A stretch of DNA of 64,000 nucleotides from Onchocerca lupi (lineage: Eukaryota; Nematoda; Chromadorea; Rhabditida; Onchocercidae), in assembly GCA_028564675.1 (NCBI GenBank), contig JAOVVO010000367.1:1-64000 (forward strand), given 5' to 3'. The notes under the pieces are model-generated. The model did not search any database, had not been told where the DNA came from, and worked only from the letters and a program-made list of their open reading frames with translations. Shown one piece after another: positions 1-14,022 of the stretch (position 1 is its first letter; every line of letters begins with the position of its first letter). The position numbers were made by a program, and so were the translations under genes.

Positions 1-73
1 AATAATAAATAATAATAAATAATAATAAATAATAAATAATAATAAATAATAATAAATAATAATAAATAATAAT
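1..73. repeat. AAT/AATAATAAAT microsatellite
   Basis: The window opens inside a simple repeat of AAT and AAAT units (repeating period mostly 10 bases) that runs to about position 73. The left end of the repeat is outside the window. It has no coding content. Confidence 0.9.
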
Positions 74-2090
74 GGTAAATTTCCAGTGATCAGAAAGATG
101 GCTGAATTCATAATAGTTATTGAAGAGGTAAAGAGAGAAGAGGATCGGAGTTAAGTAGCAGCGTAGAAGGAGAAATGATAAAATAAAGGTAAAAGTAGAA
201 TGAACGCCCCAATATGACGACGATTCAGACCGGATGAAATTATGACGACAGTTCAGACCGAATGAAATTGTTGACTGGTGGAAATATTCATCACGTCATA
301 TCGGGCTGTCATTATCGTTTTGATGAGTGAGTGAATGCTTGGTTAGTAGAGGGATGGTTGTTGAGTTATTGTTGATGACAATTAGTACGTAATTTCAGTC
401 AATCGGGAAAAGATAGTCGATTGATTATTTTCTTTACCACTCACAATAGACACTCTCTTTGTGAGAAGAGGAATAATAGAAACAGCGTTTGAAGTGAACA
501 AATTTAAAATTTATCACATTTTGTCTCTATCATCCATTGATAGTAATACTACAGATGAATGAATAATAGAAAAAAAGGACGGGAAATAGTAACTGAAAGG
601 ATTAGTAATCAAACAATGCAAATAATATTCTGAAAACATGAGATCAAATGTCATTGCATGACGAAAAAGTTCATAAAGAATGAATTGCTTACATGGTTCG
701 AGCTCTTCTTCATTTTACATATCGACGAATAGAAGTAATTCATATTTCCTTTCAAGAAATTACCCTCTCACACTTTCCTTTTCTTTCCCGCTGTGTCCCT
801 TTCCTGCGTTACATTTTCAAGTGGAACACTGAACTCTTTCAGAGATAATCAATTTGTCACACCATCTTTATCTTCTTATCAGTTTGTAGCACATGATTTC
901 TCATTTTTTTAAATGCTGATGATATGAAATAGTAAATCTTGCAAAATCTACGAACGAAGCAGAAAGATTTTTTCATCAGCTAGCGGTCCAGGATACATGA
1001 TGTGATATATCAGATTTACATAGAACTGATACAAATTCAAACTTGGCGAAATGCCGTTTTTGATTGAAGCAAATTTTTCATCCTTTTCTCTCATTTTATC
1101 CCTTTCTATGTTATGAATAGATTTGAAACCGATATTTACAAAGATATTTTATTATTGATAGGCGAAAGATACTGACCTTGAAAAATGAAGAGTGCAGCTA
1201 GGAGGGGAAGAAATCATCAAAGGAGGAAATGGGAGGAAAAGAGAGACATTGAAAAAAAGAATTGGGAAAAGCTTTGGGATGATAAAGAAAGAAATAGATG
1301 AAGAAATACTGTTATAGTTAGAATGCCATAGCAAAACGGCAATGAACATTGGAAGGTTATGCGTTATTAATTTATTTACACATTGTCAACCATATAGCCT
1401 GTTGCCCATCTCAAGTGCTTAAGTATTAAGGGTGCTGTTATGGCTGCTGCTGAGATCTGTCAGGCTGATAAATATAATGAAACCTATACACAAGCCTGGA
1501 AATATTCATTATTTGGATGGATATTTACTCTCGAAAATCAAATTTTAATTGGAAATAGTTGGATTCGATCGTTTGACATATTGTTGACAGTGTTTCCATA
1601 TATCAGAAAGGGAAAAATGCAAATAATGGTACCTAACATTCGTGTATGTACACATATGTTATACCACCCAATTGCTGCATTCTGTCATATTTTTTGACCA
1701 TTTGAAAGAGGTAGGAACACATTGATATTTGAGACTATATTTTTTTTTCATTTTTTATTTTTTTTTTGTCAAATATTTTGCATCGCACTATACATCCTTT
1801 TCTTGGCTTGCTTTTAAAACATTTAACATGCATGCATGCAGTCACATTTCTCATAGTTCCACGGTGAATAGATGAGTGACGAAATATGAGTACCAAAGAG
1901 ATTTAAAAAATAAAATCTTATAATAGACAGGAAATTTTGATCAAATTTGGAAACGTTAAAGGGAAATTAGACTTCCGGAAATTAAGGAGAAAAATGTTAG
2001 TATACTGCTTATCATTTTATTCTTTTTAATCTTTCTTCCAAGTTTTTGAAGAAGTGTTATGGCTATATATGGGTTTTAGGAGTTTTACAA

Positions 2091-2116
2091 AATTATAGTA
2101 ATACATTACTATAATT
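2091..2116. repeat. Near-perfect 12-bp palindrome
   Basis: Arms 2091-2102 and 2105-2116 are exact reverse complements separated by two bases. Part of the motif (TATAGTAATACATT) is repeated directly after it at about 2118-2131. This is AT-rich intergenic sequence and no function is inferred. Confidence 0.7.
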
Positions 2117-3266
2117 CTATAGTAATACATTCACAGTAAATATCAGCACAAGTTTGCTGTGCTCAAAAAAAAAAAAATCATTTTTAAGTTCATCGGATTA
2201 TATGACAAGTTTGCTCGAGTTTTTGTTTGTAATAAGCATTAACTGACTGCTATGACAAAAAATTGGAAACGACAGTGAGGTGTTGGTGCAAACATTAAAT
2301 AGTCATGCATTATACATTACAAATATGAATGGAAACAACGATTTCATTACAGATAACGTCATTTTCATTGTCCCCATTAATGACTTTCTGATTAGCCTTT
2401 TGAAACAACTAAAAGATCAAATGACATAAAAAGTAAGCATTAATCCTACCTGATATTCTTTTTTTTTAAATTAATAGCGAAGGGGGAATGAGTCATAAGA
2501 AAAGATACAGAGGTGGAATGAAGTAGAAGGATCTGTTTTATTAACATTGCTCGCCAAATCCCGCACGATATCTGTGAATTTTATCAGTTAGACTCTGTGT
2601 AATAGTTAATGAAGTTTCCTTCCTCTCCCCATCACCATTATTATTATTTACCAATTAATTAACTGTTGCTATTATTAATCCATTATTGCTGGCGAAATTG
2701 TAATTTCTCGGAAACTATCCTAAAATGATCATCCTTCTTATCTGATAAATCTCTAATCTTTTTTTGAATATAAAAAGTATGAAGATTATATAAGATCTTT
2801 TTTTATAAAAATTATATATACATTTTTTTCATTTCCTGAATCGATAGATATTGCTCAAAATATGGAAGAAGATTTTTAGCATAATGAATAAATTTGAAAT
2901 CCAGCGAGATCGATGCCATCATTAAGAAGATTTCAGAAACTAACATGTTGATTATTTCGAATAGTACAAGTATAATACTAGTATTACCGAATAAATTTTT
3001 TAGTTGACACATAAGTTTTCAGTTAAAGAGTTTTTCCCATCTCTTAACTTCGTGTAGATGCAATTATTTTTCAGGAATTAATAACTCGCGTATTGCTCGG
3101 TATTCCAGTCCCTTTGAAATTATTGCTTTAATATTGTTGTTAGTTACCTTTGTTAACTGCTAGTCATATTGATGCTTTTTATATTCCTACCCTTCTTTAG
3201 CAAGAAGAAAGAAAAAGTTGTGTATGACAAGTTGTGCCATGAGAGTAGCACTTGTTTGTCACATCA

Positions 3267-3319
3267 TTAAAATCTGTGATGAAATACAATTGTTTTTTGT
3301 ATTTCATCACAGGTTTTAA
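3267..3319. repeat. 23-bp stem hairpin with 7-nt loop
   Basis: Arms 3267-3289 and 3297-3319 are reverse complements with one mismatch (T against C, a G-U pair in RNA). The loop is T-rich. It lies in otherwise structureless intergenic DNA. It could be the core of a short inverted-repeat element or a small-RNA precursor; the stem is somewhat short for a canonical pre-miRNA. No flanking target-site duplication was recognised. Confidence 0.75.
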
Positions 3320-6300
3320 CCTTTAACCTTCAGTCCAAAATGCAAACTGTTCTTATGACTGAGCAGCACAGCACAACTTGCAGTTAGCAATAGCAGCAGC
3401 TCAGCAGTGCAATAATAATTAGCCAAATCTATTGATGCATCGAGTTCTATATTTAAGGACTATGGTTAATCACATCCGGTCATGGAAAATGCAAAAAAAA
3501 CAAAAGAAGTGTTCGAATGAAATAAAATGAGATGAAAAAATTAGGCTTTTTTTTTTTAATAGAGACCATCTATCTAAATGAAAAGAATGTTTTGAGATTT
3601 CAAATATGAGCTTTGATTCTGAAAATAAGGATGATTTTTCATGAATTTCGAAAATTTTTATCGAAATTAGATGATCTTTATTCATTTTTGGAATAAAATA
3701 TAAAAATGGAATTAATAGGATGATCTGAGGCCAACATAAATATGTTCAATAAAAATGAACAATGAGCTTGATTTGAGAAGGAAACGAAAGTTAAATTTAA
3801 TGATGAAAATTGTAGTTAGTTTCAGTGTAAGAAAATACGTTTGAATGTCTGTTTATGAAGTCAAACCAATAGTACACTTGGCAATGATGGAAGTAAACAG
3901 GAAAATCGATGATAATGATAACGGATGGAAATTAAGGATGAAAGAGTTGGGTTGGGTTGGTAATGTTAGTGGTGATGCATTAATGATTCAACTGCAGATT
4001 CGTCCATTTTCGTCATTCGTATGATGATGATGATGATGGTGAAGAAGTGGGAATAATATGTATTCTCATATGTATAGTACCAATTTTTTCAGTTTATAGT
4101 GAATTGATATTTTGAATACAAATTGTGAATTCACATGTTCCTTCTAGTTTTTAGTGATCTGATACACAAATCTACTATAACTTCGGATTTATTGAATCAA
4201 TTTCATACTTTTGTTGGTAGCTGAATTTATTTGACAGTTCGGTAAATGAAAAATGAGTTAGCTCAAGAATAACGAATATATTAGAAGTTTTCAATCTTCT
4301 CTTCTAAAAAAAATAATCCTAAAAGCATATTTCCTGATATGAAATATTTATCATTAGATCTATGCCAATTATCAATGAATTCGATCTAAGTGCTGTTTAC
4401 GAATTGAGATTTTTATATATTGGAATAATTATTATTATAGCAAATGATGAGAGAGACATTTCAGTTTATTTTGTCAGTTGTTCACTTAATTTTCAAATGC
4501 CGAATTTAGCAGTTTTTCTGTGATATTTGCATTCTGGATAGTAATAACCTGAGTTAGTCTTTCTGGTCAATTGTTTCGATTGTTACGGTATGTGATTAGG
4601 AAAGGAAGTGCTGTTTGACAGATACAACTAATTGAACTGACGAAAGGAAATAGTAGATGAATAGAGAATGACATTTGTGTTGTGCTCGTGAGGAGAGGAT
4701 GAATTTTTCGCTTCAATAATTTTTTGAAAAAACTCTTCTTCCTTCTTCTCAGTGTATGATGTGCTTCATGCTCCGAGCTCTAGTTAAAATAAAAATGGGG
4801 AAGGGAATTAGTCCTCTTCTCGTTATTTCTTTATTTTTTCCTTCTTTAAAGCAATTTTTTGGTCTTTTTCACTTCGTTTCCTAATAATTTAGGGAAGGAA
4901 GGGGAAGAGAGTAGTAATGAAGAAGAAGATGAAAGATAGAAATCTTTAGTGATGCAAATATTCCCTCATCACTTTGCTAAGATTTTCAGCCTTCGGAGAT
5001 CTAATTAGAGTGGTTTTCTCCTTGAAAAATAGATTAGTTATGTGTGGGAGAACTAGTGATAGGCTTAAGATTGGATTGGGATAGATATATGTGGAGCTAG
5101 TTAATGAATAATTAGATAGATGGATAGATGACTGAGTTGCTGTCGTCACCATCGTCCATCTATAGCAAGAAGTCAGAAAGCTAAGTTCAAGAAACCGTGA
5201 AATTTGATCTGGCTTTGGTCTTCGTCGTTTCGTTTTTTATCTTTGCTGCAAACTATATTTTTGCTTTTTTTTTTCTTTTTTTTTTTTTTTTCACATATAA
5301 ATAGAACTTAGATTTGGATTTATTATACTTTGTTGTATGTTCCTCAAATTCATTTATTTTCTTGATGATCTCTTCGGATAATGTTAAATGGCATAGATGA
5401 CATTTTCTCTCTATGGTAAATTAATTTTTCATCTGAATGATTTTACATATATATATATATATAACTTTCGGGATTTTCGGTCTGAGCCGATATTTATGTA
5501 TGTCTTCGCCTCTGCATTTTATATATTAATAGCAGCTTTACGAATCGGACATGCCCAATGTTTACAAAAATGAAGCGAAAAGTTCTTTGTTTAATTCATT
5601 CGAGCTTGTTAAACATCTATTTAATAGACGTAGCTATTGTAAAACTCTCCAAATTATGCAAAAAGCTTTTTTTTTTTTCTCCTAATCATGAGATGGAACG
5701 CAGCGCATTAGTCAAGAGATTTACTGGGCAAGCCAAAAGTCACTTTTGCTATTGATTGGTCTATTTCAGTTGTCAGAAAAGAAAAGAAAAGAACTGAATG
5801 ATGCCGGAATTCCTTTTTATTTGAAGCATTAAATTCCCTCTGCACATATAATTATTCTCAACTGGTGGAAATTAGCGAACCAATGAAATACCTGTTTATC
5901 ATTCGCAAAAAACTATAATTTCATCTTTAATTATTCCCCATCATGCTATAGAAAAAAATCGTGAATCCATTTATAATATTTCACAATTGACCAGTTTCTC
6001 ATAAGTATTTTATCATTTAAAATAAGCTAAAAAAATTACTTTTTTACGGATATACGTTTCGTCGTTTTGTTTCATTGGGTTTAGACAATGGTTCTTTTTC
6101 AATGAGGAACTGTCTTATACGCCTGACATTTCCTAGATCCAGCTATAAGTTAAGGTCTTCAAAAATCTTCAGTTTTGTGCATAAATTTTGCATGGTATTT
6201 TTGATTCAAATTTTTTTTTTTTTTTTTTGCATAGTATTTTTGATTTAACAAAGCCTTCGATGATGATCTTTGAAAATGGAATAAAATCCCCTTTGTAATA

Positions 6301-7177
6301 AAAAAAAAGAGCAAATTTTCGAACGGATTTTCTCCACCTTCACTTCTCACGCTGCTTTGTTTTAAAGTGCTTACGCATGATTTGTCTTGACTTTTTAGAC
6401 TTCAAGTCGTCCATTTTTCCTCCTCTTGTTCTGATCTTGAAAAATTATGCTCATACTTCTTTTTAAACAATAAACGAAGATCGGAAAATAATTCATAATG
6501 GAGTGCTGATGTTATTGTTAGTGAAGTGTCTTTTCTATGTATTGTTAAGAAGAATTTTTAGGATGACGATAGATTCTTATTTCTCTCTATATCTTTCATT
6601 CGAGAACTGCATCGTCTTTTTTTTTTATTACATTTATTATTTTGCAGTTCTGCAAACGATCTACTTGTTCACTTATTTTCAGTTTCGGTCTAATTTTCAT
6701 CTTTTTGTCCTAAATTTTAAATTATGTTTCAAAAAGCTGTTGTCTTCGTATTCATTTGTAAAATTTCATTTATTACTAACAAAAAAGTTCCGTACATTTA
6801 CTGAGCAGAAAAACAACTAATTTTTCAATCTCACAGTTCTGTTTGTGGCATTGTCATATATTTATTGACAGATAATTACTTCCTAGTTTCAAGGTTTCTG
6901 TTATAAATCATTTGAAGTAAGTAAACCATGGAAGAGAAAAGATTGAGGACTTAAAATGGTACGGTAAAAATGAGAACTGATTTTAAGACTGGAAGGAAGG
7001 CACGAGATGGATTTACTTAGATCGGATTGGATCCCTGTCATGAAACCAGCTTTTAGCAAATTCATTATTTGATCTTTATACTTTAATTTTAATACTTCTG
7101 AGCGCGATAGAATATTTCATTTGCACTGCATATTAAAGAGACTGTTCGAAATTTTTAATTCTTCAAATTTTCTTCAG

Positions 7178-10100
7178 CTGGGATAGTACAGGCTGTGAAT
7201 CCGGTATCGCGTTGCACGACAGAAGTAGTGAAATCAGCGAAGCATCACAAGATAATATTTTGGACGAAGTTATAAGAGGTACTAATTGGTAAGTTTATTA
7301 TTATTTTAGCAGTTTTTGAAGATTTTTCCCGGGAATTTAAAATTTTGTCTGGAAATTCATTAAAGTCGTGATTATTTTCATATTATTACTTGCAATTAAC
7401 TGGGATGTGTTTAAATTCTAGGTTTGAAGACATTGAAAAGTCCAAATCTTATGCACAATAATTTATAGAAAGATAAAATATATTTATAGATTTTTAACTT
7501 CCAAAGCAAGAGCGAGTTGTCTGTGATATGGGTTTTTAGATTTATAATTCATATTTAAATTTAAAAAGGAAATTTGGATATTAATACTCCATTTTCTAAT
7601 GTGTATACTAAAAGAGATATTTCAGTTAACTCTGAAATATCTCTTTCAATTTATTTATCTTATTTCATATGAAACAGAAACTTTTGTATCATTAGTTCGA
7701 AGTAGGATAGATTATATTAAAAATTCAATAACCGGATAATTCCTAAACATAAAAATTTGTGATTAATGAAAATGCTTCTTTATTATTGCAGTATCGAAAA
7801 TCTTAAAATGGATTTTAGAATATCTTTGTTGCGAATAATTTAGATGGATCAAATTCTATTAATAATTTATGAAAATTTTGATGATTGTAGCTTAACATAT
7901 AAGCTTTAAATCATATTTTAATGCATTGCATATATTCTCCAGGTTACTAGGAAACTCTGTTACCTAAGAGATGGGACGCCTGGATAGAGCATTACTAATG
8001 ATTGAAATGGAAAACTTGTATAGTTGAGTCAGTTATTAAAATAGAGATTGATGAAATAGATTAAATAAAGGTACAATTACATGGGAAAATAATTTCAAAA
8101 GAAAGGAAGTAATTTGGGAAACTTGGTGCATTTTTCATTTGCCGGAGAGCAGTTTAATGGATTTTATGAATTTTTTTCATCATCCAACAACAATAGTCTT
8201 TGCTTGAGCTAAGGGAAAGAAATAGTAATAGATTCGAAGTTATAAGAAAAAGAAATCAATTACTAAACATTTTTCCCGCGCATCAGTTGTTTACTATTAT
8301 GAATTTCTCCAAAAATAATCCTTTTCCGTGTACATTGTAATTTTAATTTGTAAAGACTTTTCAATTTTGGGTATGATTGAATAGTTTTGACAATTAATCG
8401 CTTTTGGAGCAATCAAGGTTGAGAAATAAGTATAAAAAGAAGAAACACTTTTTATGAATTATAAGGACTGAATTTGACAACGCCTATCTATATTGCACTA
8501 CTTGGATGTGTCTGTATGTGTGTGTATGTGTGTGTTGTGTCATACGCCTTATATACTGGTTTATGAAACCGATGACACTTCATCGATTTTCTTCAATTAA
8601 AGTTTATAAAAAAATTGTATCAAGTATTCGTAAATGAACATAAATATTAAGTGCTACGGGATCAGAAAAACCTATGCAAACATCCATATATACACTCAGA
8701 GACACCTGTGCAAATATATAATTTTGTGTTGGGAAGGCGAAAATTTTGAATGAAATTAATTTTTGGAAGAGTTCTAAGTTTCAGGAAATTCTGAAGAAAA
8801 CAGAAGACAAAATAGGTGCGTATTATCTTTGAGAAGTTAACGTAAAGTATATAGAATTTTATTACTTGATATATTCTGAAAAGGTTCACTGAAATTCATG
8901 TTCGGTCTAGGCTTTCACAAAAATGATACGGAGAAAAAATGGGTAGAAGTTGCTATCAATTTTTCAATTAATTTTGGAGCAAATTGAGCAGCTGAAACGT
9001 TCCATTACATTTAAAAGATTTCAAAGTCATTCCGCAGTAATTTAATAGTTAGAATTTTGGGAAACACATTTAAATTTAAAATTAGAACAGACATTATGGT
9101 TTTACCAAAACATGCTTTACGTTGAATCACCGAATAGTTTTGCATAAGTTTTTTTGGAAAGTTTCAAATTGATATTTTCAGTATCACAACAACAGCAACA
9201 ACAATGTCTTTGATGAATGCGGGTAAAATTAATGATGATTTTGTAAGTACGAACGGATGTAGTAATGTTGACTCAGGGAAAAGTGAAACAGGCGCATTCC
9301 GTCCAGTTACCAGAAGACGTTACATTCAGAATGAATCAAATCAGGTTAGCTCTTTTGACATGAATTTATTAGCTTTATCTTACTTGCTTTTTTTTTTTCA
9401 TTAGTTTTGCAACAGACGTGAAATACGTGAGTGTATTGTTGCTTGGAATGATTCTGAGATAAATATAATTTCTTTCCAGTACTTTTTTTTTCTCATTCAT
9501 CTGCTCATGTGTCTTTTTATAGAGTTTTTAGTTGTACTTTTCGTTGATTTCAGGTGTTTGCGGAAAATCACATCTTGAATATTATATCTTAATCGTGATA
9601 CTTTTTAAGAATTTAAAACTAAAGTGGGTTATTGATAATTTGACAATTTACATCTCCTTTCTTAGAACTTATCTTCGAGAATTTTATGTTTCAGTATGAT
9701 CCGTATGTATTGTATGACATTGAGAAAATCAGAGTTAAATTGTTTTAAAATATGTATTGATAATATGATATCAATCCATCTTCCTCTTTGGACTTCAAAC
9801 TTACCGCCGTCTCTTTTCATTTTGCTGCCTATTTTATAGTTCTTGTAAATTACGCACAGCAGGTGGTGGTGGTGGTTTGGATGATAATGGGTAGTCGATG
9901 GTTACATTTTCTGACAATTGACAGACCAATCTAGAAATTATATATCCTATTTATTCTGCAGTCAACATTCGCTTCAAAATTGCATTGAATACAATATGTC
10001 ATCCATCTCCCATCGTTATAATGAATAGACAGCTGCTTAATATGAAATTTGATTAAGAGTAATTTTTAAAAAAAAAGGGAAGGAAGGCTTTGAAATCGCC

Positions 10101-12445
10101 GAAAATTTAAAAGACAATTTTGATCTGGAAAATTGGATTTCCTCTGGAAAGTGCTGCAAATTTTTTTTTTTTTTTTAATTTAGTTTTTAATATGATTGAG
10201 CCATTTCCACTTATCATATGATTCTTACTAAGTTTTTTTTTTTTTTTTTTTTTTTTTCTAATATCATCAAAAGCCATTAATCATGGTACTTGATTTAGTC
10301 GGAGCGAGTTAATTAATGCAATCATGAACGCTAAACATATCAATATTTGTTTTATCCTTCCATCGCACCATTTCACAAATTATTCTCAGTCAAACCCTAA
10401 ACTGTTAATCCTATTCGATTATCCAAGTTATAACGCTTTTTTTACTATAAGTTATACAATTCAGTGCTATTTAAGCTAGAAAATATGTCGCGTTTTGTTT
10501 CAGAACTGCAGAGTTGATCTCATTAATGACGTATGAACGATATCTTAAATTTAAAGTTTTGTATTTCTGATTTGATTTGTCGATTTTATCGGTTAATGTA
10601 ACCATCTTGCAAGATATACCACAATAATTTCAAAGAGTATCATCAACATATTTTAGTCAGAAAAATCCAATGTTCTTTTCTTTTTTTTCCCTTTTTTTGA
10701 TAATTTCCAATAATCTTCATTTTGTTTTTAATAAATGACATAGTATTAATGGCTGTTATTGTCGGTAGCGATAGTATTTTTTTAGCCTTAATTGTTTTCA
10801 ATAAGTTATAGAAATGGCGCTTTCATTTTTCGCTGATAATCGTAAATTATTGTTTGTCCTCTAAATTTTTAATTTCAAAATTTCACTGATGTCTTTTAGC
10901 TGCCGTAAAAAGGGTTTTACGTAAATAAACATGACTTATAGGTCAGGTAGCAAAAATTTCGTCTTTCATAAAAAATTTACTGCTCTCTCTTTCTCTTTCC
11001 CTTTCCCTTTCAGTCTGTAAGACATTTTCGAATTTCATTTCTTTTCTTTTACTTTCTCATAACTGATTGATCCATTTAATTTAGAAGAAAATAACTAATA
11101 TCATGGCAATGATTAGGTCGTAATCAAAAGATGTTAATTGTTAAAAGGTATTTGTTCCAAAATCGAGCATAAAAAACTTTCCAACAAAATTTAATCCATA
11201 CAATAATTACAAAAAGCGGAAGTTTCTATTGCATTCAAATGTCTCGATTATTTGTACTGAATGCGGGGATTCATTGTCCGAGTCATAAAACAAAAGTAGG
11301 ACATCGGAATATGTGTGGGGCGAGCAATATTCTCATCTCTCTTTTATTATTGTTGAGAGTATTATATTTCGGAAGAATTCAAAACATTTGACTTTGAGAT
11401 AAGTAAATTTGAATAATTTAGGATTCTGGAACGGTAATCGACAAAGACACTGCATTCGATTTAGTGCTTACTAATCACCAACAGCAACAATCGCAACAAC
11501 CAATAGTAACTCATGGAATAATTGGTGAAAAACGACGATACGAAAATATAGTGTCAAAATTTCGTTTTGATCGTGAAACAAAGTCACCTTCCTCTCCGAT
11601 TGCTACTCGACTACGGAGTTATAATAGTAAGTTTACTCATTATCGTTTCATACACAGATGTAAAATTTCATAATGAAATGGGCAATTTCAACTTGCTAAA
11701 CAGAATATCATGCGGTCGTTCATAAGCCGAAATTGTCAGCAAAGGTAAGTTACTGATTGTTTTCCATCGCATAACATTGGAAGCGAATCATTTGTTATTT
11801 TTGTTATAATATGTTAATTTTATACGTTCCTATTTTCGATGAGATAGCGGTACTGTATGTTCCATTTAAAGAGACTTATGCAGAGGAACATAGGTGAATT
11901 ATTGTGCCGACGGAAAGTTTTGTCCGAATGATTACTGCTTATGTGTATATGAATAAATACATTCTTCTGTTTGCAAATATTCTCGTTTCATTATATGATC
12001 AGAATGTCTGATAGTTTTTTTCTTACATCTGCGGCATGTTTTAGAGAACTTTCTGTAAGTGCGGAAAAGCTGTATCCAAGTTGAAATGCGGAACGCACTG
12101 AAATCTATTTACTGATTTATTATTAAATGAAATATAGAGGATACTGCAGGTAGTGGCAATGGCGATACTCCGCGTGAGACACTTGTTGCGGCACGTCGAC
12201 AACCGGTCAAAGTGATTATTCACAATCCTGGTGTTCGACGTTCATCTCTAGCTTCTACAATAGCCAACTATCATCATCATCAGCCGAACAAAACGGATTC
12301 CCCCAATGAATTGGATGCATTGCCTACGCATCCGCTAAAACGTGGCCGTATGATTAGCAGCGGTAGACCATCGCTAGATTTCGAAAAAATGCGAGAAGTT
12401 GGTATTCAATTCGCATCAAAATATATAGACTCAAAAATGAAATAA
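7178..12445 (+). CDS. Unrecognised multi-exon protein, 5' end not found
   Basis: Four exons join in one frame with consensus splice sites: 7178-7288, 9182-9344, 11422-11626 and 12150-12445, ending in TAA. The first visible exon starts after TTCTTCAG and needs two bases from an upstream exon, so the start codon is not known. The product (about 258 residues visible) is hydrophilic and low in complexity. The first exon is Ser/Glu/Asp-rich with the motif WDSTGCESGIALHD; exon 2 has a Thr/Ala run (ITTTATTM) and a basic FRPVTRRRY; exon 3 has a Gln run after NH and a KRRYENI segment; the last exon is basic (PVKVIIHNPGVRRSS), His-rich (YHHHQ) and ends KYIDSKMK. No membrane segment or enzyme motif is seen, so it may be an intracellular regulatory or scaffold tail. 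I do not recognise the family. AATAAA hexamers at 12441-12446 and 12474-12479 could end the transcript. An alternative 3' end is given separately. Confidence 0.7.
7611..7646. repeat. Perfect 15-bp stem hairpin, 6-nt loop
   Basis: Arms 7611-7625 and 7632-7646 are exact reverse complements around TTAACT. It lies in the intron after the first visible exon of the unrecognised gene. Confidence 0.7.
10233..10257. repeat. T25 homopolymer
   Basis: An uninterrupted T run in the intron between exons 9182-9344 and 11422-11626 of the unrecognised gene. Confidence 0.9.
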
Positions 12446-13160
12446 AATGAAAAATGATAAATTAATCGGAAAAAATAAATTCAAAATTGAATTAAAGTTA
12501 CAAATTGCGAAGTTAGTGTGGGACTAATAAAATTAAGTTAAATTTTACCATTGTTATAATTATTTACTTTTTGATTTTCATAAGCAATATCTTAAATGTA
12601 GCTGGAAATCTGCAAAGTAGAATGTAGTTGTATTCCTGCATAATTTTCTAGGTCAAGCCTTAATTTATGTGGTAATGTTCGTAGTAAATAGTTCTTTGTT
12701 GTAATACTTAGCATAAACAGCAAGTTACTTTATGAAGTCTTTCTTTCGAGACTGTATATTGGACTGCAAATCACTCCAGTAATCTTTGATTCTCTTCCAG
12801 AATTGGAACAGTTTGTTTATTTTTTTAATATATGATTTAATGAGATGAATATGAGACTAAATTTCAAGGCATTTCTTCTTGTATTGCAGATTAGATATGA
12901 CAATGTGGATATAAATATGACAACACAAGCATAAGTAAACAGCTAATGTAAATTGTTGTTCAGTTACATAAATAAAATAAGGAGAGAAGGAATAGAAGAA
13001 AGGTATAAGGAAATTGAATTGACTTTATATACTTGATTCTCTTGATTTGTTGATCATTTTTTTCTATAATCTCTAAATTAAGCATATTTAAGTTTCGAAA
13101 ATGATTCTGATTATTTTAGTCGCTTCACATAATCGTTTCAGTCTTGTTATTTTATTGCAG

Positions 13161-13929
13161 CGCTTGGTGGTAAGCAATGTTTATGGCATTGGATCTCAAG
13201 AATTTGTCGATTCAGCAATGGGAAATAGTGATAAAGACATCGAGAAACGAAAAGTAAGGGCCTTATTTGTCGAACTTTATTATTATTTTTATTGTTTTAA
13301 ATCCTTAAAATTATCTGCTTCGAAGTCTCAAGCTTTTCATATATGTATGGAATTTCTATAATTAGGTCTTATTGGCGAACAGATTAAATCAATTTAGTCA
13401 TGGTTTATGTGATTATGGTGGTCTTACATATATATCAGCACTTAATGAAATAATCACTCTTGGCTAGGATGTATCTGTCACTTCTCATGATTTCTTTACT
13501 GTGTTATTTCCATTTTTCTGATACCCTATTTTCTGATATTTGATATCTTATATATATTACATTTCCATTTTTTTTTTTCAAGTGATATCCATTAGACTTA
13601 ATTGATCGAGTCTAGGTGTTATCGTTTCCATATCATATACTTCAGAACATTGTATCAATACGTTCAGAATTTTGATATTTCTATAATAATCATTTTTTTT
13701 TTTATTTTTATTATTATCGTCAATTACTTCAGAAAGATTAATTATTGATAATTTGCAGCAGGACTGGGCGCTAACAACTTCTACCTCAGGCGGACGTCGC
13801 TGTCCGCAGCATCAACAGATGCGTTGCCAGCAAGCTGATTGCACATTCCGACCCGTCGATTGTGACGGTACACAAACGGGTGGTTGTGGTAGTAGTGGTG
13901 GTAGTAATAATAATAATGGTGACCAGTAA
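13161..13929 (+). CDS. Alternative 3' exons or separate small gene
   Basis: Two exons, 13161-13253 (31 codons, after TTTATTGCAG, followed by GTAAGG) and 13759 or 13762 to 13929 (TAA), join in phase. The first reads RLVVSNVYGIGSQEF and ends DIEKRK. The second is Cys/Gln/His-rich (RRCPQHQQMRCQQADC, then CDGTQTGGCG) and ends in a Ser/Gly/Asn run. The acceptor is a NAGNAG (TTTGCAGCAG), so one residue may vary. Exon 13161 starts in phase 0. It fits directly after exon 9182-9344 of the upstream gene but not after exon 11422-11626, which suggests mutually exclusive C-termini. A separate gene with an unseen start is also possible. The family is not recognised. Confidence 0.5.
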
Positions 13930-14002
13930 CCAGTGACTAGTGGCACATTATGACTTCAGGCTCAGGTGAACCAGACAAACAACATTCTCTCTCTCCTCGT
14001 TC

Positions 14003-14022
14003 TCCTCTCTCTCTCTCTCTCT
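14003..14022. repeat. CT microsatellite
   Basis: A short (CT)n run within a pyrimidine-rich patch just after the Cys-rich 3' exon. Confidence 0.85.

Larger units (their letters stand above)
74..7177. other. Gene-poor intergenic stretch
   Basis: About 7 kb with no exon I can support on either strand. The open frames here are short, T- or A-rich and lack splice-phase continuity. It holds a GAT/ATG run near 4021-4038, a short (AT)n near 5449-5462 and several T runs. It could contain upstream exons or the promoter of the gene that starts to be visible at 7178, because that first visible exon begins in mid-codon. Confidence 0.5.
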
